Shown piece after piece: positions 1-12,100 of a stretch of 27,234 nt of DNA (position 1 is the stretch's first letter; each line of letters opens with the position of its first letter). This DNA is from Utricularia gibba (lineage: Eukaryota; Streptophyta; Magnoliopsida; Lamiales; Lentibulariaceae). Position numbers and translations under genes: made by a program. The stretch is from contig NEEC01000394.1 in the NCBI GenBank assembly GCA_002189035.1, positions 1-27,234 on the forward strand, in the 5' to 3' direction. The notes beneath the pieces are model-generated. The model saw only the letters and a list, made by a program, of their open reading frames with translations. It was not told the origin of the DNA and did no database searches.

Positions 1-2462
1 TTTTCGTCGAATGGGACCTTATTGTGCTGTGAAGTCAGACCGAACCTTGGGTCCGGACGAAGTTCCAACAACAGCACCGCCAAAAAACGACAACTTTTCC
101 TTGAAAAGCATGTAGGCAGCCGCCGAAAACCCAACGTTAATAAATGCATCACTTTTTTGGCCGGGCTAAAATGACTATGGGCCAGAGCGCGACTCGACCA
201 TTTGCTCGATACTAGTGCCAGCCTAGAGCACTCGTCAAATATAAATCAGGTTGTTGAGAAAACCATTTGGGGCGCTCATGACATCCTAACTTCATTAAAT
301 GCATCACGATTTTCATCGAGTAGGACCGATTGGGCTCAGGAGCCAGACCAAACCTTGGGCCCTTACAAAGCTGCCAACGACAGCACCCGCCTTAAAACGG
401 CAAGCTGTTGCTTGAAAAACCATGTGGGCAGCCGCCGAAACCCAACGTTAATAAATGCATCACTTCTTTTCGGGCTACAGCTGACTTGGGAGCCCGACCC
501 GAATTCCGGCCCGATCTCGGTGACCCACAAAAGCGCTTTCTCAAGTGTATAGCATGCTGTTGAAAAAAGCATTTGGGGTGGTCATGAGATCCTAACTTCA
601 ATAAAGGTATCACGATTTTCGTCGAATGGGACCTTATTGTGCTGTGAAGTCAGACCGAACCTTGGGTCCGGACGAAGTTCCCAACAACAGCACCCGCCAA
701 AAAACGACAACTTTTCCTTGAAAAAGCATGTAGGCAGCCGCCGAAAACCCAACGTTAATAAATGCATCACTTTTTTGGCCGGGCTACAAATGACTATGGG
801 CCAGAGCGCGACTCGACCATTTGCTCGATACTAGTGCCAGCCTAGAGCACCTCGTCAAATATAAATCAGGTTGTTGAGAAAACCATTTGGGGCGCTCATG
901 ACATCCTAACTTCATTAAATGCATCACGATTTTCATCGAGTAGGACCCGATTGGGCTCAGGAGCCAGACCAAACCTTGGGCCCTTACAAAGCTGCCAACG
1001 ACAGCACCCGCCTTAAAACGGCAAGCTGTTGCTTGAAAAACCATTTGGCAGCCGCCGAAACCCAACGTTAATAAATGCATCACTTCTTTTCCGGGCTACA
1101 GCTGACTTTGGGCCGAGCCCGACCCGAATCTGGCCCGATCTCGGTGACCCACAAAAGCGCTTCTCAAGTGTATAGCATGCTGTTGAAAAAGCATTTGGGG
1201 TGTCATGAGATCCTAACTTCAATAAAGGTATCACGATTTTCGTCGAATGGGACCTTATTGTGCTGTGAAGTCAGACCGAACCTTGGGTCCGGACGAAGTT
1301 CCCAACAACAGCACCGCCAAAAAACACAACTTTTCCTTGAAAAAGCATGTAGGCAGCCGCCGAAAACCCAACGTTAATAAATGCATCACTTTTTTGGCCG
1401 GGCTAAATGACTATGGGCCAGAGCGCGACTCGACCATTTGCTCGATACTAGTGCCAGCCTAAAGCACCTCGTCAATATAAATCAGGTTGTTGAGAAAACC
1501 ATTTGGGGCGCTCATGACATCCTAACTTCATTAAATGCATCACGATTTTCATCGAGTAGGACCGATTGGGCTCAGGAGCCAGACCAAACCTTGGGCCCTT
1601 ACAAAGCTGCCAACGACAGCACCCGCCTTAAAACGGCAAGCTGTTGCTTGAAAAACCATGTGGCAGCCGCCGAAACCCAACGTTATAAATGCATCACTTC
1701 TTTTCGGGCTACAGCTGACTTGGGCGAGCCCGACCCGAATTCCGGCGATCTCGTGACCCACAAAAGCGCTTTCTCAAGTGTATAGCATGCTGTTGAAAAA
1801 AGCATTTGGGGTGGTCATGAGATCCTAACTTCAATAAAGGTATCACGATTTTCGTCGAATGGGACCTTATTGTGCTGTGAAGTCAGACCGAACCTTGGGT
1901 CCGGACGAAGTTCCCAACAACAGCACCCGCCAAAAAACGACAACTTTTCCTTGAAAAAAGCATGTAGGCAGCCGCGAAAACCCAACGTTAATAAATGCAT
2001 CACTTTTTTGGCCGGGCTAAAATGACTATGGGCCAGAGCGCGACTCGACCATTTGCTCGATACTAGTGCCAGCTTAAAGCACCTCGTCGAATAAAAATCA
2101 GGTTGTTGAGAAAACCATTTGGGGCGCTCATGACATCCTAACTTCATTAAATGCATCACGATTTTCATCGAGTAGGACCCGATTGGGCTCAGGAGCCAGA
2201 CCAAACCTTGGGCCCTTACAAAGCTGCAAACGACAGCACCCGCCTTAAAACGGCAAGCTGTTGCTTGAAAAACCATGTGGGCAGCCGCCGACAACCAACG
2301 TTAATAAATGCATCACTTCTTTTGTCGGGCTACAGCTGACTTTGGGCCGAGCTCGACCCGAATTCCGGCCCGATCTCGGTGACCCACAAAGCGCCTTCTC
2401 AAGTGTATAGCATGCTGTTGAAAAAGCATTTGGGGTGGTCATGAGATCCTAACTTCAATAAA
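1..2462. repeat. Dimer block 1 (one partial and three complete A-B units)
   Basis: Unit starts are 606, 1227 and 1839, with lengths 621, 612 and 624 bp. Bases 1-605 are a dimer lacking only its first ~10 bp (ggtatcacga). The B monomers of the first three are an R class: cgaaaccc rather than cgacaaccc, and b2 starting cttcttttcgggc or cttcttttccgggc. The unit at 1839 is Q class (gtcgggctac, gagctcgacc) and its A monomer has a variant linker (agcttaaagc, aataaaaatc). The unit at 606 has catttggcag and gaatctgg, losing the gaattc site. Confidence 0.9.
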
Positions 2463-3372
2463 GGTATCACGATTTTCGTCGAATGGGACCTTATTGTGCT
2501 GTGAAGTCAGACCGAACCTTGGGTCCGGACGAAGTTCCCAACAACAGCACCCGCCAAAAAACGACAACTTTTCTTGAAAAAGCATGTAGGCAGCCGCCGA
2601 AAACCCAACGTTAATAAATGCATCACTTTTTTGGCCGGGCTACAAATGACTATGGGCCAGAGCGCGACTCGACCATTTGCTCGATACTAGTGCCAGCCTA
2701 GAGCACCTCGTCAAATATAAATCAGGTTGTTGAGAAACCATTTGGGGCGCTCATGACATCCTAACTTCATTAAATGCATCACGATTTTCATCGAGTAGGA
2801 CCCGATTGGGCTCAGGAGCCAGACCAAACCTTGGGCCCTTACAAAGCTGCCAACGACAGCACCCGCCTTAAAACGGCAAGCTGTTGCTTGAAAAACCATT
2901 TAGGCAGCCGCCGAAAACCAACGTTGATAAATGCATCACTTATTTTCCGGGCTACAACTGACTATGGGGAGCCCGACCCGACCTCTGGCGAGAGCGCAAA
3001 TATAAAGTAGAGTGTGGAGAAAACCATTGGGGTTCTCATGACATCCTAACAAAAGCAAATGCATCACGATTTTCATCGAGTAGGACCCGATTGGCTCAGG
3101 AGCCAGACCGAACCTTGGGCCTTACAAAGCTGCCAACGACAGCACCCGCCTTAAAACGGCAAGCTGTTGCTTGAAAAACCATGTGGGCAGCCGCCGACAA
3201 CCCAACGTTAATAAATGCATCACTTCTTTTGACGGGCTACAGCTGACTTTGTCCCCAAGCCCGACCCGAATTCCGGCCCGATCTCGGTGACCCACAAAAG
3301 CGCCTTCTCAAGTTTAAAGCATGCTGTTGAAAAAAGCATTTGGGGTGGTCATGAGATCCTAACTTCAATAAA
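2463..3372. repeat. Isolated A-B'-C trimer between dimer blocks
   Basis: This 910 bp unit has B' markers (catttaggcag, cgttgataaa, cacttattttcc) and C markers (aaaagcaaatgc, gaccgaacc). The C-rich tract of b3 is largely missing: gacctctggcgagagcgc near 2980 lacks most of the cccaatccc...ccccccgag stretch present in full copies. The b2 half is P class (tgtccccaagcccg, agtttaaagc), the haplotype otherwise seen from 9165 onward. Confidence 0.9.
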
Positions 3373-3686
3373 GGTATCACGATTTTCGTCGAATGGGACC
3401 TTATTGTGCTGTGAAGTCAGACCGAACCTTGGGTCCGGACGAAGTTCCCAACAACAGCACCCGCCAAAAAACGACAACTTTTCCTTGAAAAAGCATGTAG
3501 GCAGCCGCCGAAAACCCAACGTTAATAAATGCATCACTTTTTTGGCCGGGCTACAAATGACTATGGGCCAGAGCGCGACTCGACCATTTGCTCGATACTA
3601 GTGCCAGCCTAGAGCACCTCGTCAAATATAAATCAGGTTGTTGAGAAAACCATTTGGGGCGCTCATGACATCCTAACTTCATTAAA

Positions 3687-4001
3687 TGCATCACGATTTT
3701 CATCGAGTAGGACCCGATTGGGCTCAGGAGCCAGACCAAACCTTGGGCCCTTACAAAGCTGCCAACGACAGCACCCGCCTTAAAACGGCAAGCTGTTGCT
3801 TGAAAAACCATGTGGGCAGCCGCCGACAACCCAACGTTAATAAATGCATCACTTCTTTTGTCGGGCTACAGCTGACTTTGGGCCCGAGCTCGACCCGAAT
3901 TCCGGCCCGATCTCGGTGACCCACAAAAGCGCCTTCTCAAGTGTATAGCATGCTGTTGAAAAAAGCATTTGGGGTGGTCATGAGATCCTAACTTCAATAA
4001 A
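3687..4001. repeat. Reference monomer B of the dimer (a2/a3 mosaic + b2)
   Basis: This is the second monomer of a clean 629 bp dimer (3373-4001; halves 157, 157, 158 and 157 bp). Its 5' part is a2-like: it follows cttcattaaa and has gaccaaacc near 3734-3742. From catgtgggcag (3809-3819) onward it matches monomer C, including cgacaaccc and the whole b2 half. It therefore reads as a B'-to-C mosaic, with the switch between about 3739 and 3812, where a2 and a3 are nearly identical. Recombination is inferred; the diagnostic bases are observed. Confidence 0.85.
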
Positions 4002-4314
4002 GGTATCACGATTTTCGTCGAATGGGACCTTATTGTGCTGTGAAGTCAGACCGAACCTTGGGTCCGGACGAAGTTCCCAACAACAGCACCCGCCAAAAAA
4101 CGACAACTTTTCCTTGAAAAAGCATGTAGGCAGCCGCGAAAACCCAACGTTAATAAATGCATCACTTTTTTGGCCGGGCTACAAATGACTATGGGCCAGA
4201 GCGCGACTCGACCATTTGCTCGATACTAGTGCCAGCCTAGAGCACCTCGTCAAATATAAATCAGGTTGTTGAGAAAACCATTTGGGGCGCTCATGACATC
4301 CTAACTTCATTAAA

Positions 4315-4619
4315 TGCATCACGATTTTCATCGAGTAGGACCGATTGGGCTCAGGAGCCAGACCAAACCTTGGGCCCTTACAAAGCTGCCAACGACAGCA
4401 CCCGCCTTAAAACGGCAAGCTGTTGCTTGAAAAACCATTTAGGCAGCCGCCGAAACCCAACGTTATAAATGCATCACTTATTTTCCGGGCTACAACTGAC
4501 TTGGGCCGAGCCGACCCGAATCCGGCCCGATCTCGGTGACCCACAAAAGCGCCTTCTCAAGTGTAAGCATGCTGTTGAAAAAGCATTTGGGGTGGTCATG
4601 AGATCCTAACTTCAATAAA
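4315..4619. repeat. Hybrid B monomer with a b3-to-b2 junction
   Basis: The monomer reads as B' through catttaggcag, cacttattttccgggc and ctacaactgac, then switches to b2 (gaatccggcccg, ctcggtgaccc). The switch lies within or next to gagccgacccgaa, about 4508-4520, a short stretch shared by b2 and b3. This junction is in a different half from the a2/a3 junction in most dimers, so it should be a separate exchange event. The b2 part has lost gaattc. Confidence 0.75.
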
Positions 4620-6466
4620 GGTATCACGATTTTCGTCGAATGGGACCTTATTGTGCTGTGAAGTCAGACCGAACCTTGGGTCCGGACGAAGTTCCCAACA
4701 ACAGCACCCGCCAAAAAACGACAACTTTTCCTTGAAAAAGCATGTAGGCAGCCCGCGAAAACCCAACGTTAATAAATGCATCACTTTTTTGGCCGGGCTA
4801 AAATGACTATGGGCCAGAGCGCGACTCGACCATTTGCTCGATACTAGAGCCAGCTTAAGCACCTCGTCAATAAAAATCAGGTTGTTGAGAAAACCATTTG
4901 GGGCGCTCATGACATCCTAACTTCATTAAATGCATCACGATTTTCATCGAGTAGGACCCGATTGGGCTCAGGAGCCAGACCAAACCTTGGGCCCTTACAA
5001 AGCTGCCAACGACAGCACCCGCCTTAAAACGGCAAGCTGTTGCTTGAAAAACCATGTGGGCAGCCGCCGAAACCCAACGTTAATAAATGCATCACTTTTT
5101 TCCGGGCTACAGCTGACTTGGGCCGAGCCCGACCCGACCCGGCCGATCTCGGTGACCCACAAAAGCGCCTCTCAAGTGTATAGCATGCTTGAAAAAAGCA
5201 TTTGGGGTCATGAGATCCTAACTTCAATAAAGGTATCACGATTTTCGTCGAATGGGACCTTATTGTGCTGTGAAGTCAGACCGAACTTGGGTCCGGACGA
5301 AGTTCCCAACAACAGCACCCGCCAAAAAACGACAACTTTTCTTGAAAAAGCATGTAGGCAGCCGCCGAAAACCCAACGTTAATAAATGCATCACTTTTTT
5401 GGCCGGGCTGACTATGGGCAGAGCGCGACTCGACCATTTGCTCGATACTAGAGCCAGCTAAAGCACCTCGTCAATATAAATCAGGTTGTTGAGAAAACCA
5501 TTTGGGGCGCTCATGACATCCTAACTTCATTAAATGCATCACGATTTTCATCGAGTAGGACCCGATTGGGCTCAGGAGCCAGACCAAACCTTGGGCCCTT
5601 ACAAAGCTGCCAACGACAGCACCCGCCTTAAAACGGCAAGCTGTTGCTTGAAAAACCATTGGCAGCCGCCGAAACCCAACGTTAATAAATGCATCACTTC
5701 TTTTCCGGGCTACAGCTGACTTGGGCCCGAGCCCGACCGAATTCCGGCCCGATCTCGGTGACCCAAAAGCGCCTTCTCAAGTGTATAGCATGCTGTTGAA
5801 AAAAGCATTTGGGGTGGTCATGAGATCCTAACTTCAATAAAGGTATCACGATTTTCGTCGAATGGGACCTTATTGTGCTGTGAAGTCAGACCGAACCTTG
5901 GGTCGGACGAAGTTCCCAACAACAGCACCCGCCAAAAAACGACAACTTTTCCTTGAAAAAGCATGTAGGCAGCCGCCGAAAACCCAACGTTAATAAATGC
6001 ATCACTTTTTTGGCCGGGCTAAATGACTATGGGCCAGAGCGCGACTCGACCATTTGCTCGATACTAGAGCCAGCTTAAAGCACCTCGTCAATAAAAAATC
6101 AGGTTGTTGAGAAAACCATTTGGGGCGCTCATGACATCCTAACTTCATTAAATGCATCACGATTTTCATCGAGTAGGACCCGATTGGGCTCAGGAGCCAG
6201 ACCAAACCTTGGGCCCTTACAAAGCTGCCAACGACAGCACCCGCCTTAAAACGGCAAGCTGTTGCTTGAAAAACCATGTGGGCAGCCGCCGACAACCAAC
6301 GTTAATAAATGCATCACTTCTTTTGTCGGGCTACAGCTGACTTTGGGCCCGAGCTCGACCCGAATTCCGGCCCGATCTCGGTGACCCACAAAAGCGCCTT
6401 CTCAAGTGTATAGCATGCTGTTGAAAAAAGCATTTGGGGTGGTCATGAGATCCTAACTTCAATAAA

Positions 6467-7295
6467 GGTATCACGATTTTCGTCGAATGGGACCTTATTG
6501 TGCTGTGAAGTCAGACCGAACCTTGGGTCCGGACGAAGTTCCCAACAACAGCACCCGCCAAAAAACGACAACTTTTCCTTGAAAAAGCATGTAGGCAGCC
6601 GCCGAAAACCCAACGTTAATAAATGCATCACTTTTTTGGCCGGCTACAAATGACTATGGGCCAGAGCGCGACTCGACCATTTGCTCGATACTAGTGCCAG
6701 CCTAGAGCACCTCGTCAAATATAAATCAGGTTGTTGAGAAAACCATTTGGGCGCTCATGACATCCTAACTTCATTAAATGCATCACGATTTTCATCGAGT
6801 AGGACCCGATTGGGCTCAGGAGCCAGACCAAACCTTGGGCCCTTACAAAGCTGCCAACTTAAAACGGCAAGCTGTTGCTTGAAAAACCATTTAGGCAGCC
6901 GCCGAAAACCCAACGTTGATAAATGCATCACTTATTTTCCGGGCTACAACTGACTATAGCCCGACCCGACCTCTGGGCAACCCATTGGGGCTCATGACAT
7001 CCTAACCAAATGCATCACGATTTTCATCGAGTAGGACCGATTGGCTCAGGAGCCAGACCGAACCACAAAGCTGCCAACGACAGCACCGCCTTAAAACGGC
7101 AAGCTGTTGCTTGAAAAACCATGTGGGCAGCCGCCGACAACCAACGTTAATAAATGCATCACTTCTTTTGGGCTACAGCTGACTTTGGCCGACCCGAATT
7201 CCGGCCCGATCTCGGTGACCCACAAAAGCGCCTTCTCAAGTGCATGCTGTTGAAAAAAGCATTTGGGGTGGTCATGAGATCCTAACTTCAATAAA
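6467..7295. repeat. Internally deleted A-B'-C trimer (829 bp)
   Basis: All three monomers are recognisable, but the unit is about 105-110 bp shorter than full trimers. The loss is spread over several separate gaps. A 13-base stretch is absent near 6858 (gctgccaac joined to ttaaaacgg). The C-rich tract and following ~45 bp of b3 are absent near 6978 (ctctgggcaacccattgg). cctaaccaaatgc lacks aaaag near 7004, ccgaaccacaaag lacks about 12 bases near 7061, and aagtgcatgctg lacks tatag near 7240. Real decay or poor consensus are both possible. Confidence 0.88.
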
Positions 7296-9164
7296 GGTAT
7301 CACGATTTTCGTCGAATGGGACCTTATTGTGCTGAAGTCAGACCGAACCTTGGGTCCGGACGAAGTTCCCAACAACAGCACCCGCCAAAAAACGACAACT
7401 TTTCCTTGAAAAAGCATGTAGGCAGCCGCCGAAAACCCAACGTTAATAAATGCATCACTTTTTTGGCCGGGCTACAAATGACTATGGGCCAGAGCGCGAC
7501 TCGACCATTTGCTCGATACTAGTGCCAGCCTAGAGCACCTCGTCAAATATAAATCAGGTTGTTGAGAAAACCATTTGGGGCGCTCATGACATCCTAACTT
7601 CATTAAATGCATCACGATTTTCATCGAGTAGGACCCGATTGGGCTCAGGAGCCAGACCAAACCTTGGGCCCTTACAAAGCTGCCAACGACAGCACCCGCC
7701 TTAAAACGGCAAGCTGTTGCTTGAAAAACCATGTGGGCAGCCGCCGACAACCCAACGTTAATAAATGCATCACTTCTTTCGGGCTACAGCTGACTTTGGG
7801 CCCGAGCTCGACCCGAATTCCGGCCCGATCTCGGTGACCCACAAAAGCGCCTTCTCAAGTGTATAGCATGCTGTTGAAAAAAGCATTTGGGGTGGTCATG
7901 AGATCCTAACTTCAATAAAGGTATCACGATTTTCGTCGAATGGGACCTTATTGTGCTGTGAAGTCAGACCGAACCTTGGGTCCGGACGAAGTTCCCAACA
8001 ACAGCACCCGCCAAAAAACGACAACTTTTCCTTGAAAAAGCATGTAGGCAGCCGCCGAAAACCCAACGTTAATAAATGCATCACTTTTTTGGCCGGGCTA
8101 CAAATGACTATGGGCCAGAGCGCGACTCGACCATTTGCTCGATACTAGTGCCAGCCTAGAGCACCTCGTCAAATAAATCAGGTTGTTGAGAAAACCATTT
8201 GGGGCGCTCATGACATCCTAACTTCATTAAATGCATCACGATTTTCATCGAGTAGGACCCGATTGGGCTCAGGAGCCAGACCAAACCTTGGGCCCTTACA
8301 AAGCTGCCAACGACAGCACCCGCCTTAAAACGGCAAGCTGTTGCTTGAAAAACCATGTGGCAGCCGCCGAAACCCAACGTTATAAATGCATCACTTCTTT
8401 TCGGGCTACAGCTGACTTTGGGCCCGAGCCCGACCCGAATCCGGCCCGATCTCGGTGACCCACAAAAGCGCCTTCTCAAGTGTATAGCATGCTGTTGAAA
8501 AAAGCATTTGGGGGTCATGAGATCCTAACTTCAATAAAGGTATCACGATTTTCGTCGAATGGGACCTTATTGTGCTGTGAAGTCAGACCGAACCTTGGGT
8601 CCGGACGAAGTTCCCAACAACAGCACCCGCCAAAAAAACGACAACTTTTCCTTGAAAAAGCATGTAGGCAGCCGCCGAAAACCCAACGTTAATAAATGCA
8701 TCACTTTTTTGCCGGGCTAAAATGACTATGGGCCAGAGCGCGACTCGACCATTTGCTCGATACTAGAGCCAGCTTAAAGCACCTCGTCAATAAAAATCAG
8801 GTTGTTGAGAAAACCATTTGGGGCGCTCATGACATCCTAACTTCATTAAATGCATCACGATTTTCATCGAGTAGGACCCGATTGGGCTCAGGAGCCAGAC
8901 CAAACCTTGGGCCCTTACAAAGCTGCCAACGACAGCACCCGCCTTAAAACGGCAAGCTGTTGCTTGAAAAACCATGTGGGCAGCCGCCGACAACCCAACG
9001 TTAATAAATGCATCACTTCTTTTGTCGGGCTACAGCTGACTTTGGGCCGAGCTCGACCCGAATTCCGGCCCGATCTCGGTGACCCACAAAAGCGCCTTCT
9101 CAAGTGTATAGCATGCTGTTGAAAAAAGCATTTGGGGTGGTCATGAGATCCTAACTTCAATAAA
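7296..9164. repeat. Dimer block 3 (three A-B units)
   Basis: Starts are 7296, 7920 and 8539; lengths are 624, 619 and 626 bp. Classes by the B monomer are Q, R, Q. The A monomer at 8539 has the variant linker tactagagccagc with aataaaaatc, as in the units at 4620 and 5842. The unit at 7920 has the R markers cgaaaccc and cttcttttcgggc, and gaatccgg in place of gaattccgg. After this block the array changes to consecutive trimers. Confidence 0.9.
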
Positions 9165-12100
9165 GGTATCACGATTTTCGTCGAATGGGACCTTATTGTG
9201 CTGTGAAGTCAGACCGAACCTTGGGTCCGGACGAAGTTCCCAACAACAGCACCCGCCAAAAAACGACAACTTTTCCTGAAAAAGCATGTAGGCAGCCGCC
9301 GAAAACCCAACGTTAATAAATGCATCACTTTTTTGGCCGGGCTACAAATGACTATGGGCCAGAGCGCGACTCGACCATTTGCTCGATACTAGTGCCAGCC
9401 TAGAGCACCTCGTCAAATATAAATCAGGTTGTTGAGAAAACCATTTGGGGCGCTCATGACATCCTAACTTCATTAAATGCATCACGATTTTCATCGAGTA
9501 GGACCCGATTGGGCTCAGGAGCCAGACCAAACCTTGGGCCCTTACAAAGCTGCCAACGACAGCACCCGCCTTAAAACGGCAAGCTGTTGCTTGAAAAACC
9601 ATTTAGGCAGCCGCCGAAAACCCAACGTTGATAAATGCATCACTTATTTTCCGGGCTACAACTGACTATGGGCGTGAGCCCGACCCGACCTCTGGCCCAA
9701 TCCAAAACCCCCGAGAGCGCCTTCTCAAATATAAAGTAGAGTGTGGAGAAAACCCATTGGGCTCATGACATCCTAACAAAAGCAAATGCATCACGATTTT
9801 CATCGAGTAGGACCCGATTGGGCTCAGGAGCCGACCGAACCTTGGGCCTTACAAAGCTGCCAACGACAGCACCCGCCTTAAAACGGCAAGCTGTTGCTTG
9901 AAAAACCATGTGGGCAGCCGCCGACAACCAACGTTAATAAATGCATCACTTCTTTTGACGGGCTACAGCTGACTTTGTCCCCAAAGCCCGACCCGAATTC
10001 CGGCCCGATCTCGGTGACCCACAAAAGCGCCTTCTCAAGTTTAAAGCATGCTGTTGAAAAAAGCATTTGGGGTGGTCATGAGATCCTAACTTCAATAAAG
10101 GTATCACGATTTTCGTCGAATGGGACCTTATTGTGCTGTGAAGTCAGACCGAACCTTGGGTCCGGACGAAGTTCCCAACAACAGCACCCGCCAAAAAACG
10201 ACAACTTTTCCTTGAAAAAGCATGTAGGCAGCCGCCGAAAACCCAACGTTAATAAATGCATCACTTTTTTGGCCGGGCTACAAATGACTATGGGCCAGAG
10301 CGCGACTCGACCATTTGCTCGATACTAGTGCCAGCCTAGAGCACCTCGTCAAATATAAATCAGGTTGTTGAGAAAACCATTTGGGGCGCTCATGACATCC
10401 TAACTTCATTAAATGCATCACGATTTTCATCGAGTAGGACCCGATTGGGCTCAGGAGCCAGACCAAACCTTGGGCCCTTACAAAGCTGCCAACGACAGCA
10501 CCCGCCTTAAAACGGCAAGCTGTTGCTTGAAAAACCATTTAGGCAGCCGCCGAAAACCCAACGTTGATAAATGCATCACTTATTTTCCGGGCTACAACTG
10601 ACTATGGGCGTGAGCCCGACCCGACGGCCCAATCCAAAACCCCCCGAGAGCGCCTTCTCAATATAAAGTAGAGTGTGGAGAAAACCCATTGGGGTTCTCA
10701 TGACATCCTAACAAAAGCAAATGCATCACGATTTTCATCGAGTAGGACCCGATTGGGCTCAGGAGCCTGACCGAACCTTGGGCCCTTACAAAGCTGCCAA
10801 CGACAGCACCCGCCTTAAAACGGCAAGCTGTTGCTTGAAAAACCATGTGGGCAGCCGCCGACAACCCAACGTTAATAAATGCATCACTTCTTTTGACGGG
10901 CTACAGCTGACTTTGGGCCCGAGCTCGACCCGAATTCCGGCCCGATCTCGGTGACCCACAAAAGCGCCTTCTCAAGTGTATAAGCATGCTGTTGAAAAAA
11001 GCATTTGGGGTGGTCATGAGATCCTAACTTCAATAAAGGTATCACGATTTTCGTCGAATGGGACCTTATTGTGCTGTGAAGTCAGACCGAACCTTGGGTC
11101 CGGACGAAGTTCCCAACAACAGCACCCGCCAAAAAACGACAACTTTTCCTTGAAAAAGCATGTAGGCAGCCGCCGAAAACCCAACGTTAATAAATGCATC
11201 ACTTTTTTGGCCGGGCTACAAATGACTATGGGCCAGAGCGCGACTCGACCATTTGCTCGATACTAGTGCCAGCCTAGAGCACCTCGTCAAATATAAATCA
11301 GGTTGTTGAGAAAACCATTTGGGGCGCTCATGACATCCTAACTTCATTAAATGCATCACGATTTTCATCGAGTAGGACCCGATTGGGCTCAGGAGCCAGA
11401 CCAAACCTTGGGCCCTTACAAAGCTGCCAACGACAGCACCCGCCTTAAAACGGCAAGCTGTTGCTTGAAAAACCATTTAGGCAGCCGCCGAAAACCCAAC
11501 GTTGATAAATGCATCACTTATTTTCCGGGCTACAACTGACTATGGGCATGAGCCCGACCCGACCTCTGGCCCAATCCCAAACCCCCCGAGAGCGCCTTCT
11601 CAAATATAAAGTAGAGTGTGGAGAAAACCCATTGGGGTTCTCATGACATCCTAACAAAAGCAAATGCATCACGATTTTCATCGAGTAGGACCCGATTGGG
11701 CTCAGGAGCCTGACCGAACCTTGGGCCTTACAAAGCTGCCAACGACAGCACCCGCCTTAAAACGGCAAGCTGTTGCTTGAAAAACCATGTGGGCAGCCGC
11801 CGACAACCCAACGTTAATAAATGCATCACTTCTTTTGACGGGCTACAGCTGACTTTGTCCCAAGCCGACCGAATTCCGGCCCGATCTCGGTGACCCACAA
11901 AAGCGCCTTCTCAAGTTTAAAGCATGCTGTTGAAAAAAGCATTTGGGGTCATGAGATCCTAACTTCAATAAAGGTATCACGATTTTCGTCGAATGGGACC
12001 TTATTGTGCTGTGAAGTCAGACCGAACCTTGGGTCCGGACGAAGTTCCCAACAACAGCACCCGCCAAAAAACGACAACTTTTCCTTGAAAAAGCATGTAG

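Larger units (their letters stand above)
1..4001. repeat. Candidate ~4 kb super-repeat, copy 1 (R-R-R-Q-T-Q)
   Basis: Classifying HOR units by B-monomer markers gives the order R, R, R, Q, trimer, Q (starts: partial at 1, then 606, 1227, 1839, 2463, 3373). The same order recurs in the next ~3.9 kb. An independent marker in the A linker supports the register: normal, normal, intermediate, variant, normal, normal here, against normal, variant, intermediate, variant, normal, normal in the second copy. The assignment is by eye and rests on few bases per unit. Confidence 0.5.
3373..6466. repeat. Dimer block 2 (five A-B units)
   Basis: Starts are 3373, 4002, 4620, 5232 and 5842; lengths are 629, 618, 612, 610 and 625 bp. 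Units 3373 and 5842 carry Q-class B monomers; 4620 and 5232 are R-like, and 4002 has a hybrid b3/b2 half. The A monomers at 4620, 5232 and 5842 carry the variant tactagagccagc in place of tactagtgccagc, which removes a SpeI-type actagt site. This is among the most heterogeneous stretches of the array. Confidence 0.9.
4002..7919. repeat. Candidate ~4 kb super-repeat, copy 2 (R-R-R-Q-T-Q)
   Basis: Unit starts are 4002 (hybrid, R-like), 4620 (R), 5232 (R), 5842 (Q), 6467 (trimer) and 7296 (Q), matching copy 1 unit for unit. The two trimers are 4004 bp apart. The next units, 7920 (R), 8539 (Q, variant A linker) and 9165 (trimer), look like a third copy shortened by two R units before the trimer block takes over. 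A weakness is that the two trimers do not share the same b2 haplotype. Confidence 0.48.

Noticed and set aside
2884-3072. Conserved ~62-codon minus-strand frame repeated in almost every A monomer
   Set aside because: The frame just follows the nearly invariant a1 half. It starts with gtg, is preceded by no gene signal, and its conservation is that of the whole monomer rather than of codons.
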